NCBI GenBank assembly: GCA_910585905.1
Contig: CAJUID010000008.1
Coordinates: 21,974 to 85,973 of the forward strand
Length of the DNA stretch: 64,000 bases
Reading direction: 5' to 3'
From: an uncultured Lachnospiraceae bacterium
GTDB taxonomy: Bacteria; Bacillota; Clostridia; Lachnospirales; Lachnospiraceae
Part shown: positions 32,313 to 40,884 of the stretch, in pieces
Layout of the letters: each line of letters begins with the position of its first letter
How positions within the stretch are numbered: the first letter of the stretch is position 1
The notes under the pieces: generated by a model
Database searches by the model: none
What the model was told of the DNA's origin: nothing
Seen by the model: only the letters and a program-made list of their open reading frames with translations
Position numbers and translations under genes: made by a program

Positions 32313-32981
32313 GTGGAGAAAATTGCAGTTATTGAGGATGATGTGTTATTAAATAGGGCACTTACTATTATGTTACAGAAGGAAGGATATACAGTGCTTT
32401 CAGCGTTTAACTGCAGGGAGGGTGAAAAGATACTGGAGGAGCATCCAAGCCTGTTACTGCTTGATATTGGCCTGCCGGACGGAAATGGCATGGAGTTTTG
32501 TCATTATGCTGTCAAAAGAATGGGGATTCCGGTTTTGTTCCTTACTGCAAAGGATGAAGAAATTGATATCATCCGTGGTTTTGACGCCGGTTGTGAGGAT
32601 TACATTGTAAAACCTTTCTCAGCGGATATCTTAAAGCGCCGGATTGATGTTGCGCTGCGGAGAAAACGGGGAACAAACTTGTTTCAGATTGGCGATCTGC
32701 AGGTGGATATTGATAAAAAACAGCTTTTTGTCAGGGGCAGGCAGGTAAAGGTTACGGCAAAGGAGTATCAGCTTTTGGAGTGTTTTATGCAAAATAGAGG
32801 ACAGGTGCTGACGAAAGAAGTCCTGTTGCAAAAGCTTTGGGATATGAATGGAATCTTTGTGGAAGAAAATACATTGTTTGTGACAATTGGCAGGCTGCGG
32901 AAAAAAGTGGAGGAGAATCCTTCTGATCCTATCTATATCAAGACTGTTTATGGAATAGGATATATTTTTGGAGATGTCTAA
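32313..32981 (+). CDS. OmpR/PhoB-family response regulator
   Basis: It starts at GTG 32313. The receiver domain (1-115) contains the acidic pair EDD (8-10), the phospho-acceptor LLLLDIGLPDG (D51), the T in FLTAKD and the K in IVKPF. The C-terminal winged-helix DNA-binding domain (about 125-222) shows VTAKEYQLLECFMQNRGQVLTKEVLLQKLW and GRLRKKVEENPSDPIYIKTVYGIGY. It overlaps the histidine kinase gene by one base, so both are one operon, and the ABC transporter genes 1.4 kb downstream are the probable target. Confidence 0.95.
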   Translation: MEKIAVIEDDVLLNRALTIMLQKEGYTVLSAFNCREGEKILEEHPSLLLLDIGLPDGNGMEFCHYAVKRMGIPVLFLTAKDEEIDIIRGFDAGCEDYIVKPFSADILKRRIDVALRRKRGTNLFQIGDLQVDIDKKQLFVRGRQVKVTAKEYQLLECFMQNRGQVLTKEVLLQKLWDMNGIFVEENTLFVTIGRLRKKVEENPSDPIYIKTVYGIGYIFGDV

Positions 32982-33961
32982 TGGAAAAAGGCTGGATAAT
33001 TGGTGGATTGACTTCCGGGATTGCTTTGGGGCTGTTAGTAACGGTGCTGATTCCAAAGAGTACCGTGTTGATTTTAGGAGTAATATGGCTGGGAATTACA
33101 GTTTATTTGCTAAAGCGGGAACACAATATTAGGAAAAGGCAGTTGGAGGAAATTTCTTGCCAGTTAAATGATATATTGGAACGAAAGCCCTTAGATATTT
33201 CTGGAATCCTGGAAGATACTCTGGATGACAAGCTTGTCAGCCAGATGGATAAGCTGCAGGAATTGCTGCAGCACTATGATCAGATGTTGTGGGAAGAGCA
33301 GGAGAGTATTAAAAAGCTAATTACAGATATTGCTCATCAGCTCCGTACTCCTCTTGCCAATATCGAGAGTTATTTGAATTTATGTAGGCAGGGTGAAACC
33401 GTGGAGGAAGTTTTATCCTATTTGGAGGCAATTCAAATTTCTGAAGGGAAGCTTGCGTTTTTGATTGAAAGCTTTATCAAAATTTCCAGGTTGGAGCATT
33501 ATTGCATTCAGATTAAAAAAGAAAAACAGGATATCAGGGAAACTATATTGCAGGCAATGGCCATGATGGGAAAAAAGGCCGATGCGCAACAGGTTGAATT
33601 AAAGCTTTTGACTGTAGAGCCTTGTGACGTTCTGCATGATAAAAACTGGCTATGTGAGGCAATCAGGAATCTTTTGGATAACAGTATTAAATATTCGCCG
33701 GCAGGGAGTATTGTTGAAATCGGTGTTCAAAATAATGAAATGTTTACGCGGATACAAGTAAGAGATTATGGAATCGGGATTGAGGAAGAGGAGGAGACAA
33801 GTATTTTTAACCGTTTTTACCGTGGAAAGCGGGTAACAACGCAGGACGGTTTTGGGATTGGGCTATATTTGGCGAGGGAAATCGTGCTGCGCCATGATGG
33901 TTTTATGAAAGTGGCTAGAAAAGAACAGGGGCTGCTGGTAGAGATTTATCTGCCAAGATAG
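32981..33961 (+). CDS. Intramembrane-sensing histidine kinase
   Basis: The 326-residue kinase has two close N-terminal membrane helices (IIGGLTSGIALGLLVTVLI and STVLILGVIWLGITVYLL) joined by just two or three residues, so it has no external sensor domain. The H-box reads IAHQLRTPLANIES (H119), with Gln in place of the usual Glu after the His. N-box NLLDNSIKYSP and G-boxes DYGIGI and GFGIGLYLA are intact. Kinases of this architecture, such as BceS, usually sense through a partner ABC transporter, and one is encoded just downstream. Phosphorylation of the adjacent regulator is inferred. Confidence 0.93.
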   Translation: MEKGWIIGGLTSGIALGLLVTVLIPKSTVLILGVIWLGITVYLLKREHNIRKRQLEEISCQLNDILERKPLDISGILEDTLDDKLVSQMDKLQELLQHYDQMLWEEQESIKKLITDIAHQLRTPLANIESYLNLCRQGETVEEVLSYLEAIQISEGKLAFLIESFIKISRLEHYCIQIKKEKQDIRETILQAMAMMGKKADAQQVELKLLTVEPCDVLHDKNWLCEAIRNLLDNSIKYSPAGSIVEIGVQNNEMFTRIQVRDYGIGIEEEEETSIFNRFYRGKRVTTQDGFGIGLYLAREIVLRHDGFMKVARKEQGLLVEIYLPR

Positions 33962-33996
33962 AAGGATTTAAAAAAGTGAATGAGTTGGGTTATATA

Positions 33997-34035
33997 AAAT
34001 AAGAGGCGGTTTTAGGAACTGGTCTCTTATTTTTG
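33997..34035 (+). terminator. Terminator after the two-component operon
   Basis: AAATAAGAG (33997-34005) pairs with CTCTTATTT (34024-34032), with an 18-base loop and a TTTTT run ending at 34034. It separates the kinase gene from the ABC operon. The remainder of the 33962-34423 gap holds repeat copy B and the ABC promoter. Confidence 0.65.
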
Positions 34036-34136
34036 TGTTTTGGAAAAGATATAATCGGGTGGTTCTATTTCATTCTGTCAGAGGTTTGTCAGAAGTTTTG
34101 CCTATACTTTTTGTTGTATGGCATACAGATTATACA

Positions 34137-34331
34137 GTTACTATTCATGGCCATTCTAAATATCATGTGTAACATCAGCCGGCTATGCCGTCCGCCGCTG
34201 CAAAATCAGCAGTTTTTGTTTTACATATGTTGTTTGGAATAGCCTGCATGCAAATTCCAGAAACTAGTCATCCTTTTACATGTAGGAACCACAAGTCTGG
34301 CTATTTTTTGAAGTTAGCTGTGAATAGTAAC
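34137..34331. repeat. Intergenic repeat element, copy B, with 11-bp terminal inverted repeats
   Basis: The element is bounded by GTTACTATTCA (34137-34147) and its exact reverse complement TGAATAGTAAC (34321-34331). Its interior matches copy A at 14463-14624 in blocks, plus about 30 extra GC-rich bases (around 34178-34208). There is no reading frame of note. Size and perfect ends resemble a miniature inverted-repeat element, though I see no clear target-site duplication. An alternative is a structured RNA, since the interior can also fold. Confidence 0.7.
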
Positions 34332-34349
34332 TAATTCGGTAGTTTTTAT

Positions 34350-34385
34350 ATGTAAGTTTACATTGTAGTGTGATATCTTTAGGAT
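34350..34385 (+). promoter_or_regulatory. ABC-operon promoter overlapped by a palindromic operator candidate
   Basis: TTTACA (34357-34362) and TAGGAT (34380-34385) are 17 bases apart. An inverted repeat, ATGTAA-GT-TTACAT (34350-34363), covers the -35 box. It is a good candidate for binding by the response regulator encoded 1.4 kb upstream, acting as an activator at a weak -10. Confidence 0.5.
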
Positions 34386-34423
34386 AATAAATTGTTTGGA
34401 GTAACAAAATTAGGAGGCAGTTT

Positions 34424-35107
34424 ATGGAAATAGTTAAGACGGAGAACCTTTCAAAGGTCTATGGAAAAAATGAAGCGCAGATATGGGCGTTGAATCATGT
34501 AAATATTTGTATTCAGGATGGGGAATTGATAGCGATTGTTGGTTCTTCAGGGAGCGGCAAAACGACGCTTCTTAATATGCTAGGCGGGTTGGACTATCCG
34601 ACGGAGGGCAGCATTACAATTCGAAAACAGGTGATAAATGCGTTAAAACCGGATGAGAGGACGATTTTCCGGAGAAGAAATATTGGGTTTGTTTTTCAGA
34701 ATTATAATTTGATGCCAATATTAAATGTGTATGAAAACATTGTCCTACCATTAAAGTTAGATGGCTTCCAAGAGGATTCGGTGTTTTTAAAAGAAATTAT
34801 ACAGGTATTAAAGCTGGAGGACAAGTTGGATAGGATGCCGGAAACGCTGTCTGGGGGACAGCAGCAGCGCGTTGCGATAGCTAGGGCGTTGGTTGCTAAA
34901 CCAGCAATTATCTTGGCAGATGAGCCGACGGGCAACTTAGATTCCAGAAATGGCATGGAAGTAATTGGGTTATTAAAGACCAGTGCAAAAAGATTTCATC
35001 AGACGATTCTAATCGTCACACATAATGAGGAGATTGCACAGATGGCGGAGCGGATTATTCGGATTGAGGATGGTGAGGTGCAGGAGGGGAGTTTTCATGA
35101 AAAATAA
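34424..35107 (+). CDS. ABC transporter ATP-binding protein (MacB/BceA type)
   Basis: The 227-residue ATPase contains Walker A GSSGSGKTTLLN, a Q-loop (FVFQNYNLMPILNVYENI), signature LSGGQQQRVAIARAL, Walker B IILADEPTGNLD and the switch His (VTHN). The NLMP..VYENI pattern is typical of LolD/MacB/BceA transporters that extract or expel amphipathic molecules. AGGAGG precedes the ATG. The permease starts inside its last codons. Together with the adjacent intramembrane-sensing kinase, this suggests peptide-antibiotic or envelope-stress defence, which is inference from architecture. Confidence 0.94.
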   Translation: MEIVKTENLSKVYGKNEAQIWALNHVNICIQDGELIAIVGSSGSGKTTLLNMLGGLDYPTEGSITIRKQVINALKPDERTIFRRRNIGFVFQNYNLMPILNVYENIVLPLKLDGFQEDSVFLKEIIQVLKLEDKLDRMPETLSGGQQQRVAIARALVAKPAIILADEPTGNLDSRNGMEVIGLLKTSAKRFHQTILIVTHNEEIAQMAERIIRIEDGEVQEGSFHEK

Positions 35108-37664
35108 TAATAACGAAATAATTGGGCTGTTGGCAGGAAAAATCTATGCATTAAACCTAAGGCGAAACAATATTTTAAAAGCTGCAGTTGCTATTTCATT
35201 TTTTCTGCTTTTTTCTATTTTTTCTATTGTGGTGGGGAGGATAAACGCAGAAAAATTAATGTTTATGCGTATGTCAGGAACAGCTGCTACAACTTTTTTG
35301 GAGGATGCTACACTGGAACAGGCAGAACAGGTAGCAAAGCTGGATTATATCCAAGATGTTGGAATGGAGTATATTTTAGGGGTGATATGCAAAGAGAAGT
35401 ACAATATTGGCATCCAAGTTTATGTGAACCAGGCGACGTTTGATTCTATGCTAAAGCCGGCATATACGCAGATGAATGGGAAATATCCGAAAAATGAGAA
35501 TGAAGTAATGCTTTCGAGACGGATTCTCGAGAGCATGGATATCCATACGCCGAAAATAGGGATGGAAGTTAAGATTGATGATGGAGAGGGGAAAGAGGGA
35601 AAATTTATATTAAGTGGTTTTTATACGGAGTTTATGGGGGAAAAAACGTATTCTTATGGATTTTTTTCTAAGAGATATTATGAAAGACTGGCGAAGTCAG
35701 AAAGGGGAGAAACAGTTCTTGCAATCCGACAAAAGGACTGGTATAGCGGCGAAAAGATAGAAAATTTGCTCTATAAAGATGTCCCAACGATTGACCTTGC
35801 ACAGCAGTTTATTGGCGGGAATAGCGTAAGTTATACTGCGGTTTTAGAGCTGGTTGGGGGATTTGATATTGGGTTATGCGGTGCCGTGCTTATTATCCTT
35901 TGTTGTAGTATGCTAATCTATAATGTGATGTCTCTTTCTTTGCACAGGGAAGTCCGCCAGTATGGGCTGCTGAAAACTTTGGGAACAACCTCATGGCAAA
36001 TCTATCGAATTGCATGGAAACAAATTGTGAAGATACTGTTTATTGGCATAGTAGCGGGGATGGCAGCAGGCGGCGTGTTTGTGTTTGGCATTTTGCCAAA
36101 GGTATTGGAAGGAAGGTATCTGGATGGGTTTGGCGAAGCCTCTGCTATGATTAGTTTTCATCCGGTTCTTTTGGCTGGAGCAATTATTTTAACGATAGGA
36201 TGCACTGTGTTTAGTAGCTTTGTGCCGGTATGGAAAGTAGGAAGGCTGGCTCCAGTCAAGGCATTACATTATCTTGGCGGTATGGCCCAGACAGGAAGAA
36301 AGATAAGGAAGTCCAGTAAAGGAAACCAGATTGCTGTGATGGCGTGGAGAAATATTTTCAGAAATAGGAAGAGTGCATTTGTTACACTCGGATCTCTATT
36401 GCTTGGATTTACAGTAGCACTTGGTTCGATGGTTCTTGTACGCGGAATAGACTATAAAAATAGGCTTGAAAAGGATAATGATTTTAAGCTTAGTGCGGTG
36501 AGTGCTCCCTTTTTATCTGAGGGATATCAGGACGCAGATGTTTCTTTTGATGTTGCTTTTGTAGAAAAGATTAGAAGCCTGGAAGGTATCGAAGATATAA
36601 AATGCAGTGTGGGAGGGTATTTAAGGTTAGACAGCGCAGATGATGTATGGCAACCTTTGCTGATTGGAAGCCGCATGGCGGAAGGAATGCAAAATAATGA
36701 GGAAAATAAACGCCATGCGGAGCAAGTTCGAAGATATTATATGGCAGGATTTACAGTTGTAGATGGGGAATTTATAGATGCATTAGAACAGTGTAGCAAA
36801 TTGTATCATATTACCCTGGATATAGAAGGTCTGCGGGCAGGTACCAGTGCGGTTGCTTTCCATTTTAATGAGCTATCCAGGCAACTAGAGGATGAGTCTG
36901 TTTCGCATATTGGCAATTTGTTTTCGTTGAAAACTTTTGGGGGAGATGGCTTGGGCGAGATTAAATTTGGCGGATACCTAAAGCGCAGCCAGAAGGGACT
37001 TCCACCATGTGAGACAGAGACATCAACTTCAGGATATCCTACATTACTGATTAGCCAGGAATGTTTTGAACGGCTAGGGATAGAAGAAAAAATTTTTGCG
37101 CTAAATATTGATGTGCAGGAAAAAATGGAATCTCAGGTTAGATATCAGTTACAACAGATGATACAAGAGCTGGAAAAAGCAAAAAACGAGCAGGAGAATG
37201 TATTTGGAGAAGGATATTTTATGTATTCCAAATCAGAGGCTATTGCTCAGGTGGAATCGGAGCTTCTTCCTATTCGGATTTTAATGTATACGGTTGGCGC
37301 ACTGCTTGCTTGTATGGGATTGTTTAATTATTTTAATGTAACGGTCTCTTCGCTGGAAGCAAGGAAAACGGAGTTCATTGTTATGGAAAGTCTTGGCATG
37401 ACTGGAAAAGAGCTTCGGCGCATGTTGGTACTGGAGGGGGTGTATTATAGCAGTCTGATCGCTGTATTTTTGCTGACAGCTGGGAGTGGGATTATGTGGC
37501 TGGTTTACCGTATAGGCAAAGCGAGGATTTCCTATATGCAGTTTTATTATCCAGTTGCCGGATTGGTAGCATTGTTAGTTTTAATCTATATAGGATGTAT
37601 TTGTTTGCCATTGTGGATGCTAAAACGTAGTGGATTAACCTTGGATAAGCGTTTGAGAAGTTGA
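35097..37664 (+). CDS. FtsX-family ABC transporter permease
   Basis: I start at ATG 35097 (GGAGGGG upstream), which overlaps the ATPase stop by 11 bases; the earlier open frame is a shadow. The 855-residue protein has one N-terminal membrane helix (AAVAISFFLLFSIFSIVVG), an extracytoplasmic MacB-like domain, three helices around residues 255-390 (LCGAVLIILCCSMLIYNVMS and following), a second N-terminal-type helix (SAFVTLGSLLLGFTVALGS), another large external domain, and three C-terminal helices. This duplicated FtsX layout is typical of bacterial MacB/YtrF-like exporters. The external domains are candidates for recognising a peptide or lipid. Confidence 0.9.
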   Translation: MKNNNNEIIGLLAGKIYALNLRRNNILKAAVAISFFLLFSIFSIVVGRINAEKLMFMRMSGTAATTFLEDATLEQAEQVAKLDYIQDVGMEYILGVICKEKYNIGIQVYVNQATFDSMLKPAYTQMNGKYPKNENEVMLSRRILESMDIHTPKIGMEVKIDDGEGKEGKFILSGFYTEFMGEKTYSYGFFSKRYYERLAKSERGETVLAIRQKDWYSGEKIENLLYKDVPTIDLAQQFIGGNSVSYTAVLELVGGFDIGLCGAVLIILCCSMLIYNVMSLSLHREVRQYGLLKTLGTTSWQIYRIAWKQIVKILFIGIVAGMAAGGVFVFGILPKVLEGRYLDGFGEASAMISFHPVLLAGAIILTIGCTVFSSFVPVWKVGRLAPVKALHYLGGMAQTGRKIRKSSKGNQIAVMAWRNIFRNRKSAFVTLGSLLLGFTVALGSMVLVRGIDYKNRLEKDNDFKLSAVSAPFLSEGYQDADVSFDVAFVEKIRSLEGIEDIKCSVGGYLRLDSADDVWQPLLIGSRMAEGMQNNEENKRHAEQVRRYYMAGFTVVDGEFIDALEQCSKLYHITLDIEGLRAGTSAVAFHFNELSRQLEDESVSHIGNLFSLKTFGGDGLGEIKFGGYLKRSQKGLPPCETETSTSGYPTLLISQECFERLGIEEKIFALNIDVQEKMESQVRYQLQQMIQELEKAKNEQENVFGEGYFMYSKSEAIAQVESELLPIRILMYTVGALLACMGLFNYFNVTVSSLEARKTEFIVMESLGMTGKELRRMLVLEGVYYSSLIAVFLLTAGSGIMWLVYRIGKARISYMQFYYPVAGLVALLVLIYIGCICLPLWMLKRSGLTLDKRLRS

Positions 37665-37815
37665 TGATTTGAGTGATCCGCCCTTGTTCTATTATGCGTA
37701 TAAGAGGTAGCACAAGCGTGCCTTAGAGGGAAACATGAAAAAGATAAAAATGCAGGCAGGATAAATTTTACGATGGATAACTGAAAATTATGTCATGGAT
37801 ATTGGGAAAAAGTTC

Positions 37816-37844
37816 TTGCATTTTAGGGACAAGTATGATATTCT
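37816..37844 (+). promoter_or_regulatory. Promoter of rplS
   Basis: TTGCAT (37816-37821), a 17-base spacer and TATTCT (37839-37844) give a start near 37851 and a leader of about 84 bases. The leader has possible short stems, and L19 leader RNAs are known in Firmicutes, but I could not match a consensus. Confidence 0.65.
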
Positions 37845-37934
37845 GTTACAGTTGTGAGTTGAGATGTTCCTCTGTTACGGCTGCGAAAGCACATAAGTAT
37901 TAAGAATGTCAACATTGTAAAGGAGGTCACAGTC

Positions 37935-38282
37935 GTGAACGATATTATTAAAGCAATTGAAGAAGAGCAGTTAAAGTCTGACATTACAGATTTCCGTGTG
38001 GGCGATACGGTAAAAGTATATGCAAAGGTTATCGAGGGTACAAGAGAGCGTATCCAGGTATACGAGGGAACCGTACTTAAGAGGCAGAATGGTGGTGTTC
38101 GGGAGACATTTACTGTTAGAAAGCTTTCTAACGGTGTTGGTGTGGAAAAGACATGGCCGCTGCATTCGCCGATTATTGACAGAATTGAGGTAGTGCGCAG
38201 AGGTAAAGTGAGACGTGCTAAATTATTCTATCTCCGCGGCAGAGTTGGTAAGGCTGCCAAGGTAAAAGAGCTTGTTAAATAG
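37935..38282 (+). CDS. rplS: Large-subunit ribosomal protein L19
   Basis: L19 sits at the interface of the two ribosomal subunits. The GTG start at 37935 follows AAAGGAGGT. Family features include FRVGDTVKVYAKVIEGTRERIQVYEGTVLKR, GVRETFTVRK and GVGVEKTWPLHSP, with the basic C-terminus RRGKVRRAKLFYLR. 115 residues is a normal length. It stands alone between its own promoter and terminator rather than with rpsP-rimM-trmD. Confidence 0.97.
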   Translation: MNDIIKAIEEEQLKSDITDFRVGDTVKVYAKVIEGTRERIQVYEGTVLKRQNGGVRETFTVRKLSNGVGVEKTWPLHSPIIDRIEVVRRGKVRRAKLFYLRGRVGKAAKVKELVK

Positions 38283-38305
38283 TTTTGATTTATGTTTGTC
38301 AGAGA

Positions 38306-38335
38306 GAACCCCGTTATTTTGACGGGGTTCTTTTA
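38306..38335 (+). terminator. Intrinsic terminator of rplS
   Basis: GAACCCCGT (38306-38314) pairs perfectly with ACGGGGTTC (38322-38330), with a seven-base loop, then TTTTAT. Confidence 0.92.
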
Positions 38336-38644
38336 TGTAATCGGAAAGTTATTGTGTGGTGGAATATTGACAAAAATTTTGAAAGAATCTTGGTCAGAGC
38401 ACAAGCAAAGTCTGTCTCTTTTTTATATTTAATAGCGATAGAAACTATGAACAATTGCCAGCATTTCTGCATATAATATTGTGAATTAATCTGGTAAAGC
38501 GTTCTTATTTGGGCGGGCGGCAGCAGTTATTTTATATCCTAGAAAATCTTGTCACAGCGCGGCGTTCATTCACAAGCATGCCAAATGTATTCTTGTGGCT
38601 TTTAGAACGATATACCGGGAACTTTTGCGTAAAAGGAGAGTTTC
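38336..38644. other. Intergenic space upstream of the amidase gene
   Basis: No gene can be supported in these 309 bases. There is a TATAAT (about 38471) without a good -35 box and a weak ACAAG...CTTGT stem near 38572-38595. An AAAGGAG before 38645 is the amidase ribosome site. Confidence 0.5.
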
Positions 38645-39415
38645 ATGGCGACAGTAATGATTGATGCGGGGCATGGCGGTTTCGACAGTGGTGCCTCCTA
38701 TGACGGAAGATCAGAAAAGAACGATACGCTGAATCTTGCTCTGGCAGTGGGAAATATTCTTGAGAATAATGGGGTAGATGTGCTGTATACTAGAACTACA
38801 GATGTCTACCAAAGTCCGAATGAGAAAGCAAATATTGCAAATCGGAGTGATGCTTCTTATTTTGTGTCGATTCACCGAAATTCCAGTGAAACTCCGAATA
38901 CCTACTCTGGTGCTCAGACATTAGTATATGCGGATGCAGGAATACCGGCACTTTTTGCCCAGAATATTAACAGAGAGCTGGAAAAAGTAGGGTTTGAAAA
39001 TCTTGGGACCTCTGTGCGGCCAAATCTTGCTGTTCTGCGGGGAACGGATATGCCTGCAGCGCTGTTGGAGGTTGGATTTATCAATACAGCGCAGGATAAT
39101 CGCCTTTTTGACCTTAAATTTCCGGAAATTGCGCAGGCAATTGCAAATGGTATTTTAGACACGATACGTGGGGCAAATCTTGAGACAAATGAGGCGGACA
39201 GTTATAGTGTAGAGGTTGGCAATTTTATGCACCATAGCAATGCAAAGGCTCTTGCCCAAAATATGCAGGATGACGGTTTTAGCTGCTATATTGAACCAGT
39301 CAATAATATTTACAGGGTAAGGCATGGGAATTTTGCAAGTTTAGAGGAGGCAAAACAAGCCAGACAGAAGCTTTTTGACAAAGGCTATGAGGCAAGAGTA
39401 ATTGAGCATAGATAG
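38645..39415 (+). CDS. N-acetylmuramoyl-L-alanine amidase (Amidase_3) with SPOR domain, no signal peptide
   Basis: The enzyme cleaves the bond between MurNAc and L-Ala in peptidoglycan. Catalytic-domain zinc ligands and acid are visible: IDAGHGGFDSG (His), SEKN (Glu), VSIHRNS (His) and ALLEVGFI (Glu). A C-terminal SPOR-like domain (SYSVEVGNFMHHSNAKALAQNMQ to RVRHGNFASLEEAKQARQKL, about residues 180-254) should bind denuded glycan strands. The protein begins directly at the catalytic domain (MATVMIDAGHGG) after a strong AAAGGAG, and no in-frame extension supplies a signal peptide. It is thus either released by lysis, exported by a holin-like path, or cytoplasmic. Confidence 0.92.
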   Translation: MATVMIDAGHGGFDSGASYDGRSEKNDTLNLALAVGNILENNGVDVLYTRTTDVYQSPNEKANIANRSDASYFVSIHRNSSETPNTYSGAQTLVYADAGIPALFAQNINRELEKVGFENLGTSVRPNLAVLRGTDMPAALLEVGFINTAQDNRLFDLKFPEIAQAIANGILDTIRGANLETNEADSYSVEVGNFMHHSNAKALAQNMQDDGFSCYIEPVNNIYRVRHGNFASLEEAKQARQKLFDKGYEARVIEHR

Positions 39416-39448
39416 CCAAAGAGCAACATAAGTGCTATAATAAAGTCC

Positions 39449-39552
39449 AAGGTATCAGTTCTTTGCAGGAGCATCCGGGTGCTGCCTGGGTGTTGTTCGT
39501 GTCCAGTTCCGACTAAATATATGCGCTGTGAACACGGAACAGCTGATACCTT
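39449..39552 (+). ncRNA. Folded intergenic element with promoter at its edge (candidate small RNA or dispersed repeat)
   Basis: The outer stem is AAGGTATCAG (39449-39458) with CTGATACCTT (39543-39552). Inside are a hairpin CAGGAGCA...TGCTGCCTG (about 39466-39488) and a second with GTTCCG...CGGAAC (about 39506-39541), a three-way-junction shape. A consensus TATAAT (39436-39441), 17 bases after TAGCCA, would start transcription at about 39448, exactly at the stem. No strong terminator follows, so it could instead be a mobile repeat or a 3' region of the amidase transcript. I could not match a known RNA family. Confidence 0.45.
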
Positions 39553-39636
39553 TCATGTATGATTGAACAGTTAGAGTACAGTTACAAATGAAACAAGTGA
39601 AAATCTTTTTGATGTTTCGCAGTCGGAGTAGTAGTA

Positions 39637-40884
39637 TTAGCTGCGGAAATATGGCATTTGTCTGGATAGGTATTGTCTCCAAAACCGAGTGTTATTGTCA
39701 TAATTTTCAGGTAGTTCGCAGAAATTTAGTTTATCCTTATATTCCAAATGAAAGAGAGTGGATTCTTTCGCCGCATTATCAAGAGAGGTTGATTTTTTTC
39801 TAGAGGATGCTGTGAGGTTTGGGAGGAAGTAGCCCTCTTTTTTGACAAAGCAGGTGGAGGCGGTTGCTTTTTTTCGGAATGCGCTGTCAACAAATTCTGC
39901 AACACTTTTATGTACTGCCATGTCTTCTTTTGGAAGGTAGTAGTAATCTTTATAATTTGGCAGGAATAGTTTTAATGTGCCTTTGTAGAGTGAAAAGGAA
40001 AAATGGGCCCTGTCATTTTCAAGAGAGAGCTGCGCTGAGCGGAACATGGAGCAAAGTGGGGCATTTTCTTCTATATTTTCTAATGCAGTCTCAGGATATG
40101 GCGTCACCAAATGTACTGTTTTTGGTACGGAAACCGGAAGGCATAATGTAATAGAAACAGATTGGCCTTGGGTTATCTGAATATCCATTGAGGATAGATT
40201 TTCTTCTGTAAGGAGCCGTGCTGTGCAGGCATCGGATAGATATTCGTCGTAGGTCAGGATGCTGCACAAATTTAACATCATCTCAATGTCATCATGGTTG
40301 TGGAGTAATAGCACTTTTTCTAATTTAGCAGCATTATCTGGGTTAAGAATCTTTTGCTGCATGTATTCTGAGTAGACGCTAATTAACTCCCCACCGGAAA
40401 AAGTATCTTGGCGCTTTATGCCAAGCCAGCGTTCCAAAGCGGTCTGGCTGCATTTTTCAAACATTAGGGCATGGCGCAGGGGGCGTACTTTTCCTAGGAT
40501 ATCCATGCAGTGAGTGCCTGTTGTATCATTTAATAACTCTTCGCAGTGGTTTGTAAGGCGGATTGCATGTCTTTTGCATTTTTTTAATACATACGGTATA
40601 TCAAATGTTTTTCCATTAAAATGATAGAGATATTTAATGCCAGATAAATTTTTTAAAAAAGTTTCGAGAATCTGTTTTTCACTCTGGTAATTGTTGGCAA
40701 ACCACTGCCGTAACAGCCATGTTTTTTTCTCACTGTCATAATGCATTAGGCCAATCAAGTAGAGGGAGGAAGCATTTGGGGATAAGCCTGTTGTCTCAAT
40801 GTCAAAAAAAGCCGTCTGCTCCTGTGGATGGGGGAAACAGTAAGGGAAATGTGGCTGGCCAATGTAACTTTGTATCTCTTTCAT
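39637..40884 (-). CDS. RNase H-like (YprB-type) exonuclease-domain protein
   Basis: The first ~190 residues form a DEDD-type ribonuclease-H-like fold: TAFFDIETTGLSP (first Asp and Glu), YHFNGKTFDIPYV (second Asp) and LHNHDDIEMMLNLCSIL (last acidic residues). This pattern is shared with Bacillus YprB and DnaQ-like nucleases. The C-terminal ~200 residues are less conserved and end in a basic region (SSRKKSTS). The ATG at 40884 has AGGAGG upstream. Its substrate is not known; structured RNA or DNA is likely from the fold. It converges on the folded element at 39.45 kb. Confidence 0.85.
   Translation of the reverse strand: MKEIQSYIGQPHFPYCFPHPQEQTAFFDIETTGLSPNASSLYLIGLMHYDSEKKTWLLRQWFANNYQSEKQILETFLKNLSGIKYLYHFNGKTFDIPYVLKKCKRHAIRLTNHCEELLNDTTGTHCMDILGKVRPLRHALMFEKCSQTALERWLGIKRQDTFSGGELISVYSEYMQQKILNPDNAAKLEKVLLLHNHDDIEMMLNLCSILTYDEYLSDACTARLLTEENLSSMDIQITQGQSVSITLCLPVSVPKTVHLVTPYPETALENIEENAPLCSMFRSAQLSLENDRAHFSFSLYKGTLKLFLPNYKDYYYLPKEDMAVHKSVAEFVDSAFRKKATASTCFVKKEGYFLPNLTASSRKKSTSLDNAAKESTLFHLEYKDKLNFCELPENYDNNTRFWRQYLSRQMPYFRS

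Noticed and set aside
37851..37934. L19 leader autoregulatory RNA
   Set aside because: Position and length fit, but I could not recognise the consensus structure, so I did not call it.
38285..38476. Small frame after rplS
   Set aside because: It runs through the rplS terminator hairpin and has no ribosome site.
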